Part shown: positions 10,926 to 21,291 of the stretch, one piece after another | Layout: every line of letters begins with the position of its first letter | Position numbering within the stretch: the first letter of the stretch is position 1 | DNA from: Strobilurus pachycystidiatus | Lineage: Eukaryota > Basidiomycota > Agaricomycetes > Agaricales > Physalacriaceae | Direction of reading: 5' to 3' | Length of the DNA stretch: 64,000 bases | Assembly (NCBI GenBank): GCA_019915135.1 | Contig: JAHLMK010000017.1 | Span: 372,001 to 436,000, forward strand | Notes under the pieces: model-generated | Databases searched by the model: none | What the model was told of the DNA's origin: nothing | What the model saw: the letters and a program-made list of their open reading frames with translations, nothing else | Translations under genes and position numbers: made by a program

Positions 10926-11988
10926 ATGTCAGAAGGGACCAGCACCGTTCCGCTCTCCTCCCAAGTCGGCGGCCATGCGGGCGTTATGACCAGCGAGGAC
11001 GGCTCTCTCTTGATAAAGCCTGCTCTTCCCCTCGAACATCAGTTCTACCAATCCCTCACCAACGACCCCACATTCGCGGATTTGCGTCCGTTCACGCCAA
11101 AATTCATTGGCACTTTGAAGCTCGAGGGCAAGGCTGTTGAAGGAGAGGAAGGAATCCAGGTCACTCAGAATGTCGACGCGAGCGCCCAGAAAGATACGTG
11201 TCTTGCGATCAACTATCTGGAAGTCTATTTATCGTGGCGTACTGTAAATACAGTCCCTTGTCTTGGAGAATCTTTCGCATCCCTTCTTGAAGCCGAACAT
11301 TCTCGACATCAAACTTGGAACGGTTCTTTACGACGAATCGGCATCGCCCGAGAAAGTTGAGCGAATGCTCAAGACTGCTCGCGAGACTACCTCTCTGGAG
11401 TCCGGTATCCGTTTGACAGGATTCCAAGTATGTAAATTCCCAATCTGGCTTTGGTCTTCTTTAAGATGGCTTTAGGTATACGATAACGCGACTGGGGAAC
11501 CAGTCAACACTCCCAAGTCATACGGCAAGTCCATCAAGGTCTCCGACCTCCCGGACGGTGTTGCCAAATTCTTTCCCGTTCAATCCGACGAGTGCACTAG
11601 CGGGCTTCCTATCGGCCCTCTTCTTCCCATTGTGAAAGCACTACGGGAGGACATCGCAGATATCCGCGAGGCTTACGCTGCCATCGAAATCAGAATGGTC
11701 GGTGGAAGTCTACTCATAATCTATGAAGGCGAAGCCTCCAAGGCGGAAGAAGGCGTGAAATGGATGATGGACAATGTCGATGAGGAAGAAGAGGATGATG
11801 CGGAGGATGATGATGAAGACGACGACGCCGCCAAGAAAAAGCCTAGCTTCCCATTCACCGTCAAACTCATAGACTTTGCGCACACGCGTCTCGTTCCTGG
11901 ACAAGGACCAGATGAAGGTGTTCTGAAAGGTTTCGACACCGTCTTGAGTCTCTTGGATGGAAGGATCAAACAATTGGAGGCGTTATAA
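10926..11988 (+). CDS. Inositol polyphosphate multikinase (IPK family)
   Basis: Kinase that phosphorylates inositol polyphosphates, related to yeast Arg82/Ipk2 and IP6 kinases. Exons are 10926-about 11195, 11254-11427 and 11476-11988, giving about 318 residues. Family motifs are in order: SLVLENLSHPF, the inositol-binding PxxxDxKxG motif seen as PNILDIKLG, GGSLLIIYEG (the SLL motif) and KLIDFAHTR (metal-binding IDF). An acidic insert of about 20 Asp/Glu residues lies between the last two motifs, at about 11785-11830, as in other Arg82-like proteins. The join between exons 1 and 2 is anomalous. The reading frame needs exon 1 to end after the GAT codon at 11195, but the next bases are ACGTGT and not GT. 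Exons 2 and 3 are secure. The gene converges with the AA9 gene, with 67 bp between stops. Confidence 0.88.
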
Positions 11989-12055
11989 AACTACTAAGAA
12001 CTTTGGCGATGATTCATAAACTAGCGTGTACCACTTTTCCGTAAACGTCGAATAA

Positions 12056-13288
12056 TCACCCGCTCCATACAGCAGGTCCGGGGATGGTGTAGTTGGTCCA
12101 GGTCGACGCAGGTGGGTTATAGATGTCGATGGTAATACTAATATCCGAACTGTGAAGGGCATAACACTGTCAGATTTGAAGTCACCAACAACAGGGAGCA
12201 GTTAACGTACGCCGAATAAGCACCAGGGAAGGTGACGAGGTCGGAAGCAGGCGGGGTGGCCGTTCCACTTCCTGTGATGATGAGCTGAGCACACTCTGGA
12301 TAAAATTGCGGCTGGTCTGGAGTGTGGAGTGCAATAAGCTACATCACCATAATCAGCGTTTTTTTAGACATTTGAAGGTCAAATAAAGACCTCATGTCTC
12401 AGAATGTAATTTCCAGGTGCCAGACTCGCCGGGATAGTGGATGTCCTACAAGGACTTGAGCCAAACACCCCCACAGGGTTGAGAATGAATCACTGACCAG
12501 GAACTATTGTTGTTGACGAGTTCACCTTGACCCCAAAGACCTGTGGGCAGAGCTCCGGAAATCAGACCAGCTTGATCGATTTTGAACTGTGGTCAGATGA
12601 GAATCTATAAGACAACACGACGATGAATGTACAAACCCATTTCAACGCGGACGTCGTGGCGGTTGTGCAGCTACTACCGCAGTTGGCCATGTAGACCAGG
12701 ACCGGCTGGTAGGATTCGCGCCGTCAGAACATGGTTAGGTACACAGCGCACACTTACGCCTATGGTGTGTGGCCATGTGTTCCAGTAGGCAATGACCTTC
12801 GAGCCAGCTACCAACGCGCCATCTATGAGTCTCTGCAATCCTGAAAGAGGACACCCAAACCCACCAGCAACAGTCGCGGACTTCTGGAGAGCGAGAGCTG
12901 CACCGTTGATATTACACGAGAGGCTCGGGTCGGTGGCGGACGTAAGGGGATTGTAGGTATCCCATTCTCTCTGTAAGTTCATAGTTCAAACAAGTCCTCA
13001 ACTGCTGTGGGGGCGTTCTCACCTGGATACTGGACTGGCCCGTAGGCGTGTTGTAGGGCACGAAGCTGGAATAGTAGACTGTCAGTACGCTCTTTGCGAC
13101 GTCGACGAGAAACAGGATACCCTGGGTACGTAGTACCTGCTATGTTATAGCTAAGTACTCCACCGTGAGCCTCGACCTAAAAGTCACAAGTTCAGCAAAG
13201 TCCAAGATGTAGAGCTGGGTTGAGATTTGACCTCAGAAAGGCGAAGTGCGACAGTGACGAGAGCAGCGAATATTGAAGAGTACAACAT
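12056..13288 (-). CDS. AA9 lytic polysaccharide monooxygenase, secreted
   Basis: Copper enzyme that oxidatively cleaves cellulose or related glucans outside the cell. It is split into about nine short exons (first exon 13288-13232, second from 13176; GTCAAA..TTTTAG intron between). The signal peptide [17 protein letters not shown].. ends VEA, and cleavage leaves the N-terminal His of HGGVLSYN, the first copper ligand of the histidine brace. The second ligand is the His in [11 protein letters not shown]. The axial Gln/Tyr lie in DQPQFYPEC. Other AA9 landmarks are [18 protein letters not shown] and LRHELIALH. The protein ends in a conserved-type tail [11 protein letters not shown] and has no cellulose-binding module or GPI signal. 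Length about 245 residues, normal for a single-domain AA9. It implies a plant-biomass lifestyle. Exact internal splice sites were read by eye. Confidence 0.93.
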
Positions 13289-13328
13289 GTTGTGCAGTTG
13301 GTTAGCAATGGCTGGTGAAAGCACTGTA

Positions 13329-13342
13329 GCTATATATTTTAT
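13329..13342 (-). promoter_or_regulatory. TATA-like box upstream of the AA9 gene
   Basis: On the minus strand an AATAAAATATATAG stretch lies about 40-55 bases before the AA9 start codon, a reasonable place for a TATA element in a gene with a short 5' UTR. It is assigned by position and sequence only. Confidence 0.35.
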
Positions 13343-13748
13343 TGCGCACCTAAAACTCCGAAGAGGAGGATGATTCTCGGTACCGTGCGCCTCAGGTGAT
13401 GACGCGTCTGATACTAGTCGTGACGACTTGAATGGCTTAGTGTGCAGCCTCTATACTCCGATTCGTCACTCACAACGCACAGAGAGGCGCACAAGATCCG
13501 GCGCACAAGAGTCGACTCGCATCCCCTACACTGCTGTCTGCTGTACGAGAAGCATGAACGGCGCAACCGGCCTTGTCTCGCAAAACCTTGAGTTGTATGA
13601 ATCACCGACGTTTATCTTGTGCCAAAGATAGAGGACGCTATTTTTGAACCTGGTTTCCTGACAATAGTCGTCGTTCCTGGTGTATTGAATGAACATGGTA
13701 TGTTGTTTCCATTATCAGACTATTCGGAGAATCGTCATCGAAAAGAAC
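13343..13748. other. intergenic, upstream of AA9 and 3' of CDP-DAG synthase
   Basis: No credible coding frame; the short ORFs here lack family resemblance. The part next to the AA9 gene should carry its promoter. I looked for clear carbon-repressor (SYGGRG) clusters and did not find any. Confidence 0.4.
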
Positions 13749-15814
13749 TCAGCACGGTATACGTATACCCTGTCCATCCAGGTATCTCTTCAGATCAGCA
13801 ATAAGTTCCAACTGCTCGTCCACCGTCAAGCCGCTGACGATAGTCTGCAAGACGGAGCCGACTGTGACGTTGTGCTCTCGGATCAAGCTGCTATAGTATA
13901 CATAGACGAAGACACCCATGAGGAACCTGGCACAATGTTAGAGAGAGAGAGAGATCACGAGCAACTGCGAGCTGCTTACTGGCAGTCCATTCGGTCGGTC
14001 ATACCACCGTGGCCGGGAATACTATGGCCAAAGTCCTTGATATCAAAAGCTCTTTTGAACCCAGACGCGAAGAACCCGCCGAATGGTGCCACAAGAGAAG
14101 CGAAAGTTGCCATAAAAATAAGGTGGAGATGGTAAGGCACGTAGGAGATGCTTTTTATGGACACTCCGAACTTAGAACATTTTAGACACGGTAATTGCGA
14201 TCGGACAATGACATTGACTTACGGAGGTCTGGAGAAATTGGGCGACAGGTGCCCAGAGCTGCCATTCTTTCCATAGGAAGATGGGGTTGGGGCGGCAGGC
14301 GACGCTGCTCCATGCACTCACTCCGAGATCGTGTACAGGGCATATCATGTAATCGAACTGCATGAAGAAAGAACCCCAGGCCAAAGAGAACAAAACGGTA
14401 GTGATGAAGGCACCGACGAAACCTTCCCGAGTCTTCTTCGGTGAGAGGGAGATGAGCGGGGTATGGCCAATCAGTTGACCCCAGATGTACGCGAAAACAT
14501 CGTTACAGATGACCAAGGAGGCTGGCACAAAGAACCAAATCAAGCCCTCGAGAATGTTGTTGACGATGAAGTGACTGTTGGGCGTGTTAGACAGGAGATT
14601 TAACGGAATGAGGTGTTTGAATGGTACCTTGAGACAACGATGAGCAAGAGCGTCATGTGCACCCAGCAGAAGAGCCCGAATTGTTGCTTGAGGTAGCCCT
14701 TTTTGAGCGACATGACAAAGCCCATGAAGCCAATGGTATAGAGGACGAAGCTGATCATGCGATGATTGGTGGCGAACGGAAGTAGTTGCGCGTCAGCAAA
14801 CACGACGTGCTATTTGGCGTTCAGTACGAGTACGGACTGCCGATGCCGATCCGAACCTTGAAATAGTATATGATGCTCTCCCCATAGAGGAAGTAGTTGG
14901 TGACGGCAAAGAAGTACCAGTTCAGGGTCTTGCTCCAGATGTCTTTCCTGGGGTGGTCGGGAACCTTTGGGCCGGACTGTTTTTTGAAAGAGAAAAGCGC
15001 GGTGACCTCGCGATAGACGACTGTCTGGCAGATCATGACGAGAATAATCATGTATCCGTGTCCGAGCAGCAGCAACCCTGGTCAAGTCAACAACAAGTCA
15101 GGACACGTTCGTTCAGGCTTAAGAATGACCTCACCAATGAAACCCGCTATCATAATGAGCGTCCAGACCGTTCTTTCCACAACATTCTTTCGCTTCTTTG
15201 CTTTCTCGGCATCGGGAGCACTGAGTTCTACTGCTGCCGAGGGAGGTGGGGCGGCGACCTTGGATGCTGGCACCGCAGCAGGCGCGACTGGCGCTGGTAC
15301 AAAAGCCTTCAGAGCCTCCACTGGTTTTGGCGGTTCCACGGCCGGCACCGCGGGCTTCGGCGTTAAGGTACCATTAACGGGTGATACAGTTGGCAGCTCT
15401 TTCGGAGGCGGTGGCGGCGGGGCAGGCTCTGCTACTGGCGGGGGTTCAACAGCGGCCGGCTCAGCTGGTAGTGTGGCCGTCTCGACAGAGGGTGACAGCG
15501 AGCTCGGGACATCGGGAGTCGATACCGGCGACGGGGAAACGTCTCTGCTCTTGGACAGCTTCTGCTGGCGTTTTGCTTCGCGCGCAGCCTTTGCCGCCTT
15601 CTTCTGAGCAGTTTTGGTCAGTTTGGCAGTCTGCTCTGCCGCACTGCAGACTATGAGGAATATTTTCGGAAAAAGGCCGAAGAGACGCGCACCTCTCGTC
15701 TATGACGATTTGCGGAACGGCATCGACAGCCTCCTCCTCGCTTTCCTCGTCGCTGTGGTCGTCGACCTGCAGCGCGTCGAACGCTGTTTTTGATGCAAAC
15801 CGACTTTTGCTCAT
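13749..15814 (-). CDS. CDS1: CDP-diacylglycerol synthase (phosphatidate cytidylyltransferase)
   Basis: Integral ER-membrane enzyme that makes CDP-diacylglycerol from CTP and phosphatidate, the precursor of phosphatidylinositol and phosphatidylserine. The multi-exon gene starts [17 protein letters not shown] cytosolic N-terminal extension follows that is first acidic, then very rich in Ala, Pro and Val (about 15190-15640). The catalytic membrane domain has multiple TM helices, for example [16 protein letters not shown] and [18 protein letters not shown]. The CDS signature is complete: [23 protein letters not shown], whose acidic residues bind metal. The last exon ends in a soluble tail, [13 protein letters not shown]. 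The intron after MIAGFIG joins LLLLGHGY in frame. The AP-rich extension is longer than I expect and poorly constrained. Confidence 0.94.
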
Positions 15815-16256
15815 CGCGGGCCGAGGTCAAGAGGAGTAGCAGTCAAAGGAGATAACCGCGCCCCAAGATGCAAGCGACACGTGTTATACCTCGACCCACT
15901 GCGACCCTGGCTTGTGCAAGTTGACCGTTCTCTTCAGGTCAGCTTCAGGTTCTCTTCATGGCTCTCACTCAATCACACATTGATTGCCCCTACCCTCATG
16001 TCGTCCTCCTGTATCCTTGCTGAGGATATTTCAGCAACTACCAAAATCTGCTTTCGATCTGGATATCTGAGTATATTTACTGCCTTGCCATACTCTGCAC
16101 AATTCTTGATGATATTTACTCCTCCAACCTAGATGGCTGTAACCTGGGGACTCCATTGAACGAATGTATACTTGTCCTGGAAAGCCCCTCTCATGCCTCT
16201 TCATGCTTCTCAATCTTCCGAACGAAGAGTGTGTCTAACGTTGCAGGTATCGAACA

Positions 16257-16927
16257 TCAAGCGGTACGAGACTGGTCAATACTATCGTGCCACTCCTCTT
16301 TCATATCTTTGTCATTGATCTTCAGAGGTACGGCACCTCCAAAAACCATGTCTCGTTAGTGATTGGCCTCCAATCTTGCATGGACACTCACCCAACAGCA
16401 CAAAGAATATTCGAGTCCACTCAGAGCTTTCATTCCGCCACGCATGGGCCTCCTCGCTGGCAAACTACTTCGCCCTCGTTGATCGCGACGCGCTCTCCAT
16501 CGTCCAACTCGAGCACAATAGAGCCCTTGACGACGATCCCATAATCTACCGATTGCGTGCGGTGGAATGGCTACTCCTCTCTCTCAGTCTTAGCCCAGCA
16601 ATCACTTCAAAGAGCTCTACTTACTGTCACCGTCCCCGGCGCGAAATCGAAGGACCGGAACACCGACCCCGTTGGATTAACGTGCTCCTTGTTGAGCGCA
16701 ATCTCGTCGACGAACTCGCCAGTCGCGATCTCACTATCGATAGCCGCCGGAACGCGCTCCGTCCTACAGATGTCGTAGATGGGGTTGATGCTCCCTTCAC
16801 TCCAGTAGTTCGGCGATTGTATCTCGTCGCGCACAATGATGGACCTCCCGTATGAAGTGTGGCCCGTTATGACGCGACGGACGTCAGGTAGTGGTGACAC
16901 TTTGGGCTGATTCTGGGGCTGGGACAT
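16257..16927 (-). CDS. Cupin-domain protein with an apparent frameshift
   Basis: Small double-stranded beta-helix (cupin) protein of a family common in filamentous fungi, of unassigned catalytic role. Three exons: from Met 16927 (MSQPQNQPKV) through FDFAPGTVT, donor GTAAGT; then PFHRTQSVDYGIVVKGSIVL.. to FFVLLG; then a short C-terminal exon ending DQSRTA, stop at 16257. Cupin landmarks are the metal-ligand-like HRTQSVDYG and the second motif QRG..HAWRNES. Between QRG and HAW only four bases (16447-16450) are present where three or six are needed, so the frame shifts and HAWRNESSEWTRIFF is out of phase. Everything on both sides looks intact, including splice sites. It is either a young pseudogene or a base error. 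An upstream in-frame Met at 17029 is less likely. Confidence 0.72.
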
Positions 16928-17383
16928 GGCTTCAAGTGTGTTTGGAAATGATGCGAGGGTCCTTTTAGGTTGGACCTCTTCGAAGATGTTGTCAGATTGT
17001 TGGTGTAATGTCAATGAAACCCAACTCATTTACTATCACTTTGGGTGACTCGGAACGATATCCGAGCAGCGGCTTGCTCATGAGTATACCACAGTCCGTC
17101 TCTGGCGGAGTTGAAGTCAACTGAGATCAATGTTATGAAAATAGGCCAGAATCGAGTCAGGTATAGGGTTGCTCTAAGTGACCATCTAACTGATACTGGG
17201 AGATGAGTATGTATGGCCTATATACTGTTCTACATAAGTCTTACCAAACTGCTCTTGGCCCGCTCCCCAAATGTTTCCTGTGTATGCCGGCAATCTTATC
17301 AGAATGAACGGATGGCACGCCAATAGCACGCCACGTGAAATCACAATCACCGGTAAGCACCTAACTTGGCCTCTCCCATCGAC
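16928..17383. other. divergent intergenic region
   Basis: Spacer between the divergent cupin and metallo-beta-lactamase genes, about 450 bp. No coding frame or RNA gene was recognised. It presumably contains the two promoters. Confidence 0.4.
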
Positions 17384-18548
17384 ATGGACAAGCTCGAGGC
17401 TCTCGCGTCCATCACGCGCGTAAGTATACTTGTGTACACGTCTCTTATTCCTGTTGTGACAAAATTCAGCTTAGTGACAATGTGGTCAGAGTCCTTGGCC
17501 AAGTAAGCCGTGAATACATTCTAGATATCATCAGTTGACTCATCACTCTCAGAACCCCGGAAAGTTCACTCTACAGGGTAAATGACCTAGCGATAGTTGC
17601 GCTGTTCGATGCTAAAGAACAGCAGGAACGAATACCTACATCCTTGGGAGCAGAAACCCATACACGCTGATCGACACAGGCGAAGGCCGACCGGAATACA
17701 TCCCTGTACTTGAATCTGCCCTGCGAGATGCAGCGCCTCTCTCTGACGCCACCAAACCCCACATCTCTGACATTATCATATCTCATTGGCATCATGACCA
17801 TGTCGGAGGCATCCCTGCCGTTCTCGCTCTTCTACGGCGCCTCTGCGATGACGCTAACGCCCCCTTCACGCCTCCTCGCTTGCACAAGTTCCCTGTGCCC
17901 ACGGGAGCGACCATGTCATCCCACACCAGAGTAACCCTCCCCTCCATCATCGAGTCCCTGCCTCCCGGCTCCTTCTCCCCCTCCCCATCCGGAGAGCCCT
18001 TCCATGACCTCTCGGACGGCCAAGAGATAAATGACTTCCGCGTCCTCCACACGCCAGGTCATACCGTCGACTCCATCTCGCTGTACATGCCCTCTGACCG
18101 CGCCCTCTACACCGCCGACACTGTCCTTGGCCAAGGAACGGCTGTCTTTGAAGACCTCTCCACCTACATAACCAGTCTACGCAAGATGCTCGACTTTGTG
18201 GCAGACGACGGTCGTACGTACGATATCCTGTATCCAGGCCACGGGCCTTTGGCCAAGGCGGGCAAAGAGACTATATCGACGTACATCCATCATCGTTTGG
18301 AGCGCGAGGAGCAAATAGTAAGCGTTCTACGCGAGAGCTCCGTCGCAGCAGACGACGCTACATGGACGACGTGGAGTATAGTGTCGCGCATATACGCTGC
18401 TTATCCAGAGCATCTGTGGCTCCCAGCGGCCCACGGCGTTGATCTTCATCTGAAGAAACTCGAACTAGATGGAAAGGTCACCAAACTGAGCGGAGAAGGA
18501 GTTCATACAGCTTGGGCTCTGACTGAAACAGGAAAGAGTACATTGTGA
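17384..18548 (+). CDS. LACTB2-like metallo-beta-lactamase fold hydrolase
   Basis: Binuclear metal hydrolase related to LACTB2, a single-strand endoribonuclease in animals; the fungal substrate is unknown. Exons 17384-17419, 17470-17502, 17553-17577 and 17626-18548 join to 338 residues. Metal-binding motifs are complete: HWHHDHVGG (HxHxDH), His in HTPGHT, Asp in YTADTVLG and the last His in YPGHGP. The C-terminal winged-helix-like part typical of LACTB2 (SRIYAAYPEHLW..HLKKLELDGKV) is present. Similar enzymes serve as thioesterases in fungal polyketide clusters, but no polyketide synthase lies nearby, so a housekeeping role is more likely. It converges with the PHD-protein gene (about 105 bp apart). 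Confidence 0.9.
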
Positions 18549-18653
18549 CATATACGAGTGGATACTGAAGGATCAATTAAGAGTACATTGTACAAATATA
18601 CAACCAATGGTATGTAACGCGACAACAAAGACCAAGAAACAAAAAGCAAGCAT

Positions 18654-20627
18654 CTATCCCCGTCTCCCGAACCGCTCCTGAAAGTTGATCAATTCCTCCA
18701 TCAACTCTTCCATGAGTTTCATCGTTTTCCCTGAGGATGACGATAACTTTTCCAGAGGTGCTGTTGAATTGGGACGGGGAACCGGTGATTGGGTCCTTTC
18801 GCCATCCAGAATCATAGCGCTATCATCCACGGCCGCTTTAAGCGCTTCCTCCAATGCTTCGCGCCGACGCACGCGCTCTGACGCGCTTGCCTGCTCCCGA
18901 CCCACCCACTCCACCAGCGCTCTGACCCTCTTGTTCATGTCGGTGACGCTCATGCGCTTGCCCGGCCATTTGGTCTTCACACCTCTCTCTTGGATGATGT
19001 CCATCCCCATTTCACTACTGGAAGGAATTTCCAGTGGAGTTGGTGTAGGTGTGGGGAAGATGTTTTCGAGATGGGCAAGATAGTCGGGGAGATGCCACGA
19101 AGTCAGCATGGGCTGTTGGGATACGACGTATGCATGGGAGTTACGGTAGGCACGCGATCCTTCACCGTGGGATTGTCCAGCAGGCCCAGAGCCGTTTGCT
19201 TGATTTCTACGGGACTCAGCCGCGGCACTGGCAGGAGCGGCAGACGTGTGCTGGCCTCTCTTCGCGCCACCGCCTTTCCCGCGGCCGTTGCCACGTTTTG
19301 GGGCGGAGGAAACGACTGGAGACATCGTGATGAGTCGCTTGTTCGCGGTTGTAAGAGAACAAGCAGCCTCACCTTCTCCGCTTTCGTTCGTGACAGGGAC
19401 ATCACTGTGAAGAACTGCCGCTCTTCGGCCGCCCCCACGCTTACCCCTTCCTGACGGGCGTGCCGGAGGGGCAGACAGGACTGGCGTCTTGATGATGTTG
19501 GGCAATGGAGTTTCACTTCGCGCAACATTAGAGCCTGCGCGTTGTTCCGAGACAACTGAAGCGGATCTCGTTCTTTTTTTGGGAGGCCTGGATATCGATG
19601 AACAGGAGCAGCAGAGGCATGCGAGCTGGGACTCACGCGTCATCGTCAGCGCGTTTGCGCTTCTTGCGGCCAGTCGGTGCTGACTCGGGGTCGTCGTTAT
19701 CGTTGTCGTCCTTGGGCTCATGTCCGCCATCAGCTTCGGCGGCGGTGCTCTCCAGTATCTCCTTCAGATTCTCGTCGAACGCCGCATCTCGACTGTTCAT
19801 CGTATTTCTGCGCTTGGCTGCAGCCTGATGTCTGGCGTGCGATGGAGAGTGGGAGCGCGACATCCGCGCACCGGCGACGGCGGTGTGATGGGATGTGGTC
19901 GACGACTGGCGGACTTTGCGAGATAGTTTCCTGTAGCAGCGCGTCAGAAAAGGATAATGACATTGACCAGAGATGGGATGCGCACTTGAGCAGCTCGACG
20001 TGCATCTCGGGCTTGCACTGCTCGCAGTAGTAGTCGTCGTCCTGGAGCTGATCCTCTGATTCGTATCCCATACAGAGGCCGTGCTGCCACACTTTGCACG
20101 TCTCACATTGCACCATAAACTCGCCGGCATCCGGGTCGTCCTCTCCTTGGACAGTCAGAGCCAGCGGTGGAGCGGGCGAAGAGACAGGACTCACCCGTGC
20201 TGCCGCAGACACAGCGGGTGACGCTCGCTTCCTCGTCGTCATCGCCGGCGTCGGGAACGGGCTCGTCGTCCGCGCCATCGTCGACGCTTTCCTCGGGAAC
20301 GAGATCCTCGTCTTTGTCTTTCTTTTTACGCCTCGAACGTCCGGTGGCCGCACCCTGCGCTGAGCTCGAGGATGTCGTCGAGCCCGAGGGAGCGTTCTTG
20401 CGGTCCACAACCGAGTCGTCCATGTCTTCTTGCTTGAGACGCTTGCCTCTGCTGCTACTGGGGTTCGATGTGAGCGATGGCCGTTGTGGCCCATCCTTGG
20501 GACGAGGGAGAGGGTCCGAGTCTGGCGACTTGGATGTGCTCGTCGAGCCCGAATGCGCTGACCGACGGCCCGACCGACGTGTTTCGCGGGGAGACAGCGG
20601 GGGACCCATTGACGACGCCTGGGCCAT
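18654..20627 (-). CDS. CTI6: PHD-finger protein, Cti6-like (Rpd3L histone deacetylase complex)
   Basis: Probable chromatin reader of the Rpd3L deacetylase complex. Exon 1 starts MAQASSMGPPLSPRETRRSG and is Ser/Asp-rich with basic patches (RRKKKDKDED). The PHD finger spans an intron: CVCG in exon 1, then EFMVQCETCKVWQHGLC and YYCEQC (C4HC3 pattern complete). After it come basic, disordered segments (KRRNTMNSRDAAFDENL and later Gly/Arg repeats GRGKRGGGRR and GNGRGKGGG) and a conserved-looking C-terminal region with LTSWHLPDYLAHL, TDMNKRVRALVEWVGREQ and a final coiled coil MKLMEELMEELINFQERFG. The order of PHD, basic linker and C-terminal helix resembles Cti6/Set3-type proteins. The gene name is an inference from the domain layout. 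Confidence 0.78.
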
Positions 20628-21291
20628 GGTGGAAGTTATGGGCCAACAACTATGTACATCCTCGGAAGTGCTTGCCGCAACTCCGAGTCCTGCACCAAAC
20701 TAGGCAATAGCCGCCATCAAATTTCCACGCGACGAGACAATCTGACCAGTCGAGGCTGTTCTGTGTTCACTACTGTTGCCACCAGGGCAGGCCCGTAGCC
20801 TCATTTTTTCGCGGAAGCGTATTTTCCCAAGTCAACGTTGCGCTCACAGCGGCCCAATACCCCAAGATCGTATAATTTGCTGGTTTCCTTTGCTTCCAAT
20901 CCTTCCTTGAGGCTGCGGCAATGCCCACCTCCAGCCTCGACAAGTCGCTCGGAAAAGGATGCTCGTGATGTCCATTCAACCCTAGATCACTACAAAATGG
21001 TAGCATCGACATATTAGTGAAAAAGGCGGATAGAAAGTTTAGTACCATGTAAGTAGGTTTTTGTCGCTGTTCATCTTGGTCAATTGTTGCTTCATGTGTA
21101 CGCTTGAGGCGAGACAGGGTTAGGTGGACGTTTTTTTGCACTCTTGTTGCTATGTACGCTGTATACTGTACCATCTTTCATCTAATATCAAGTACAAGTG
21201 GCGCCCATGCAATATTTGATGATCGGAGCCAATTGAAAAGAGATGATCGACAGCGAGGTCGAGTCACGACCTCCACTCGACCTCCATCACG
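20628..21291. other. divergent intergenic region
   Basis: About 660 bp between the divergent PHD-protein and threonine deaminase genes. One minus-strand ORF (20770-21174, 134 codons) is open but has no recognisable motif, and I do not call it. A small unannotated gene cannot be excluded. Confidence 0.35.

Noticed and set aside
13940..13960. GA dinucleotide run in a CDS1 intron
   Set aside because: A short microsatellite (about eight repeats); not unusual for an intron and no function is implied.
20770..21174. 134-codon minus-strand frame between two genes
   Set aside because: No motif, and no splice partners that extend it into a recognisable protein. Kept as intergenic.
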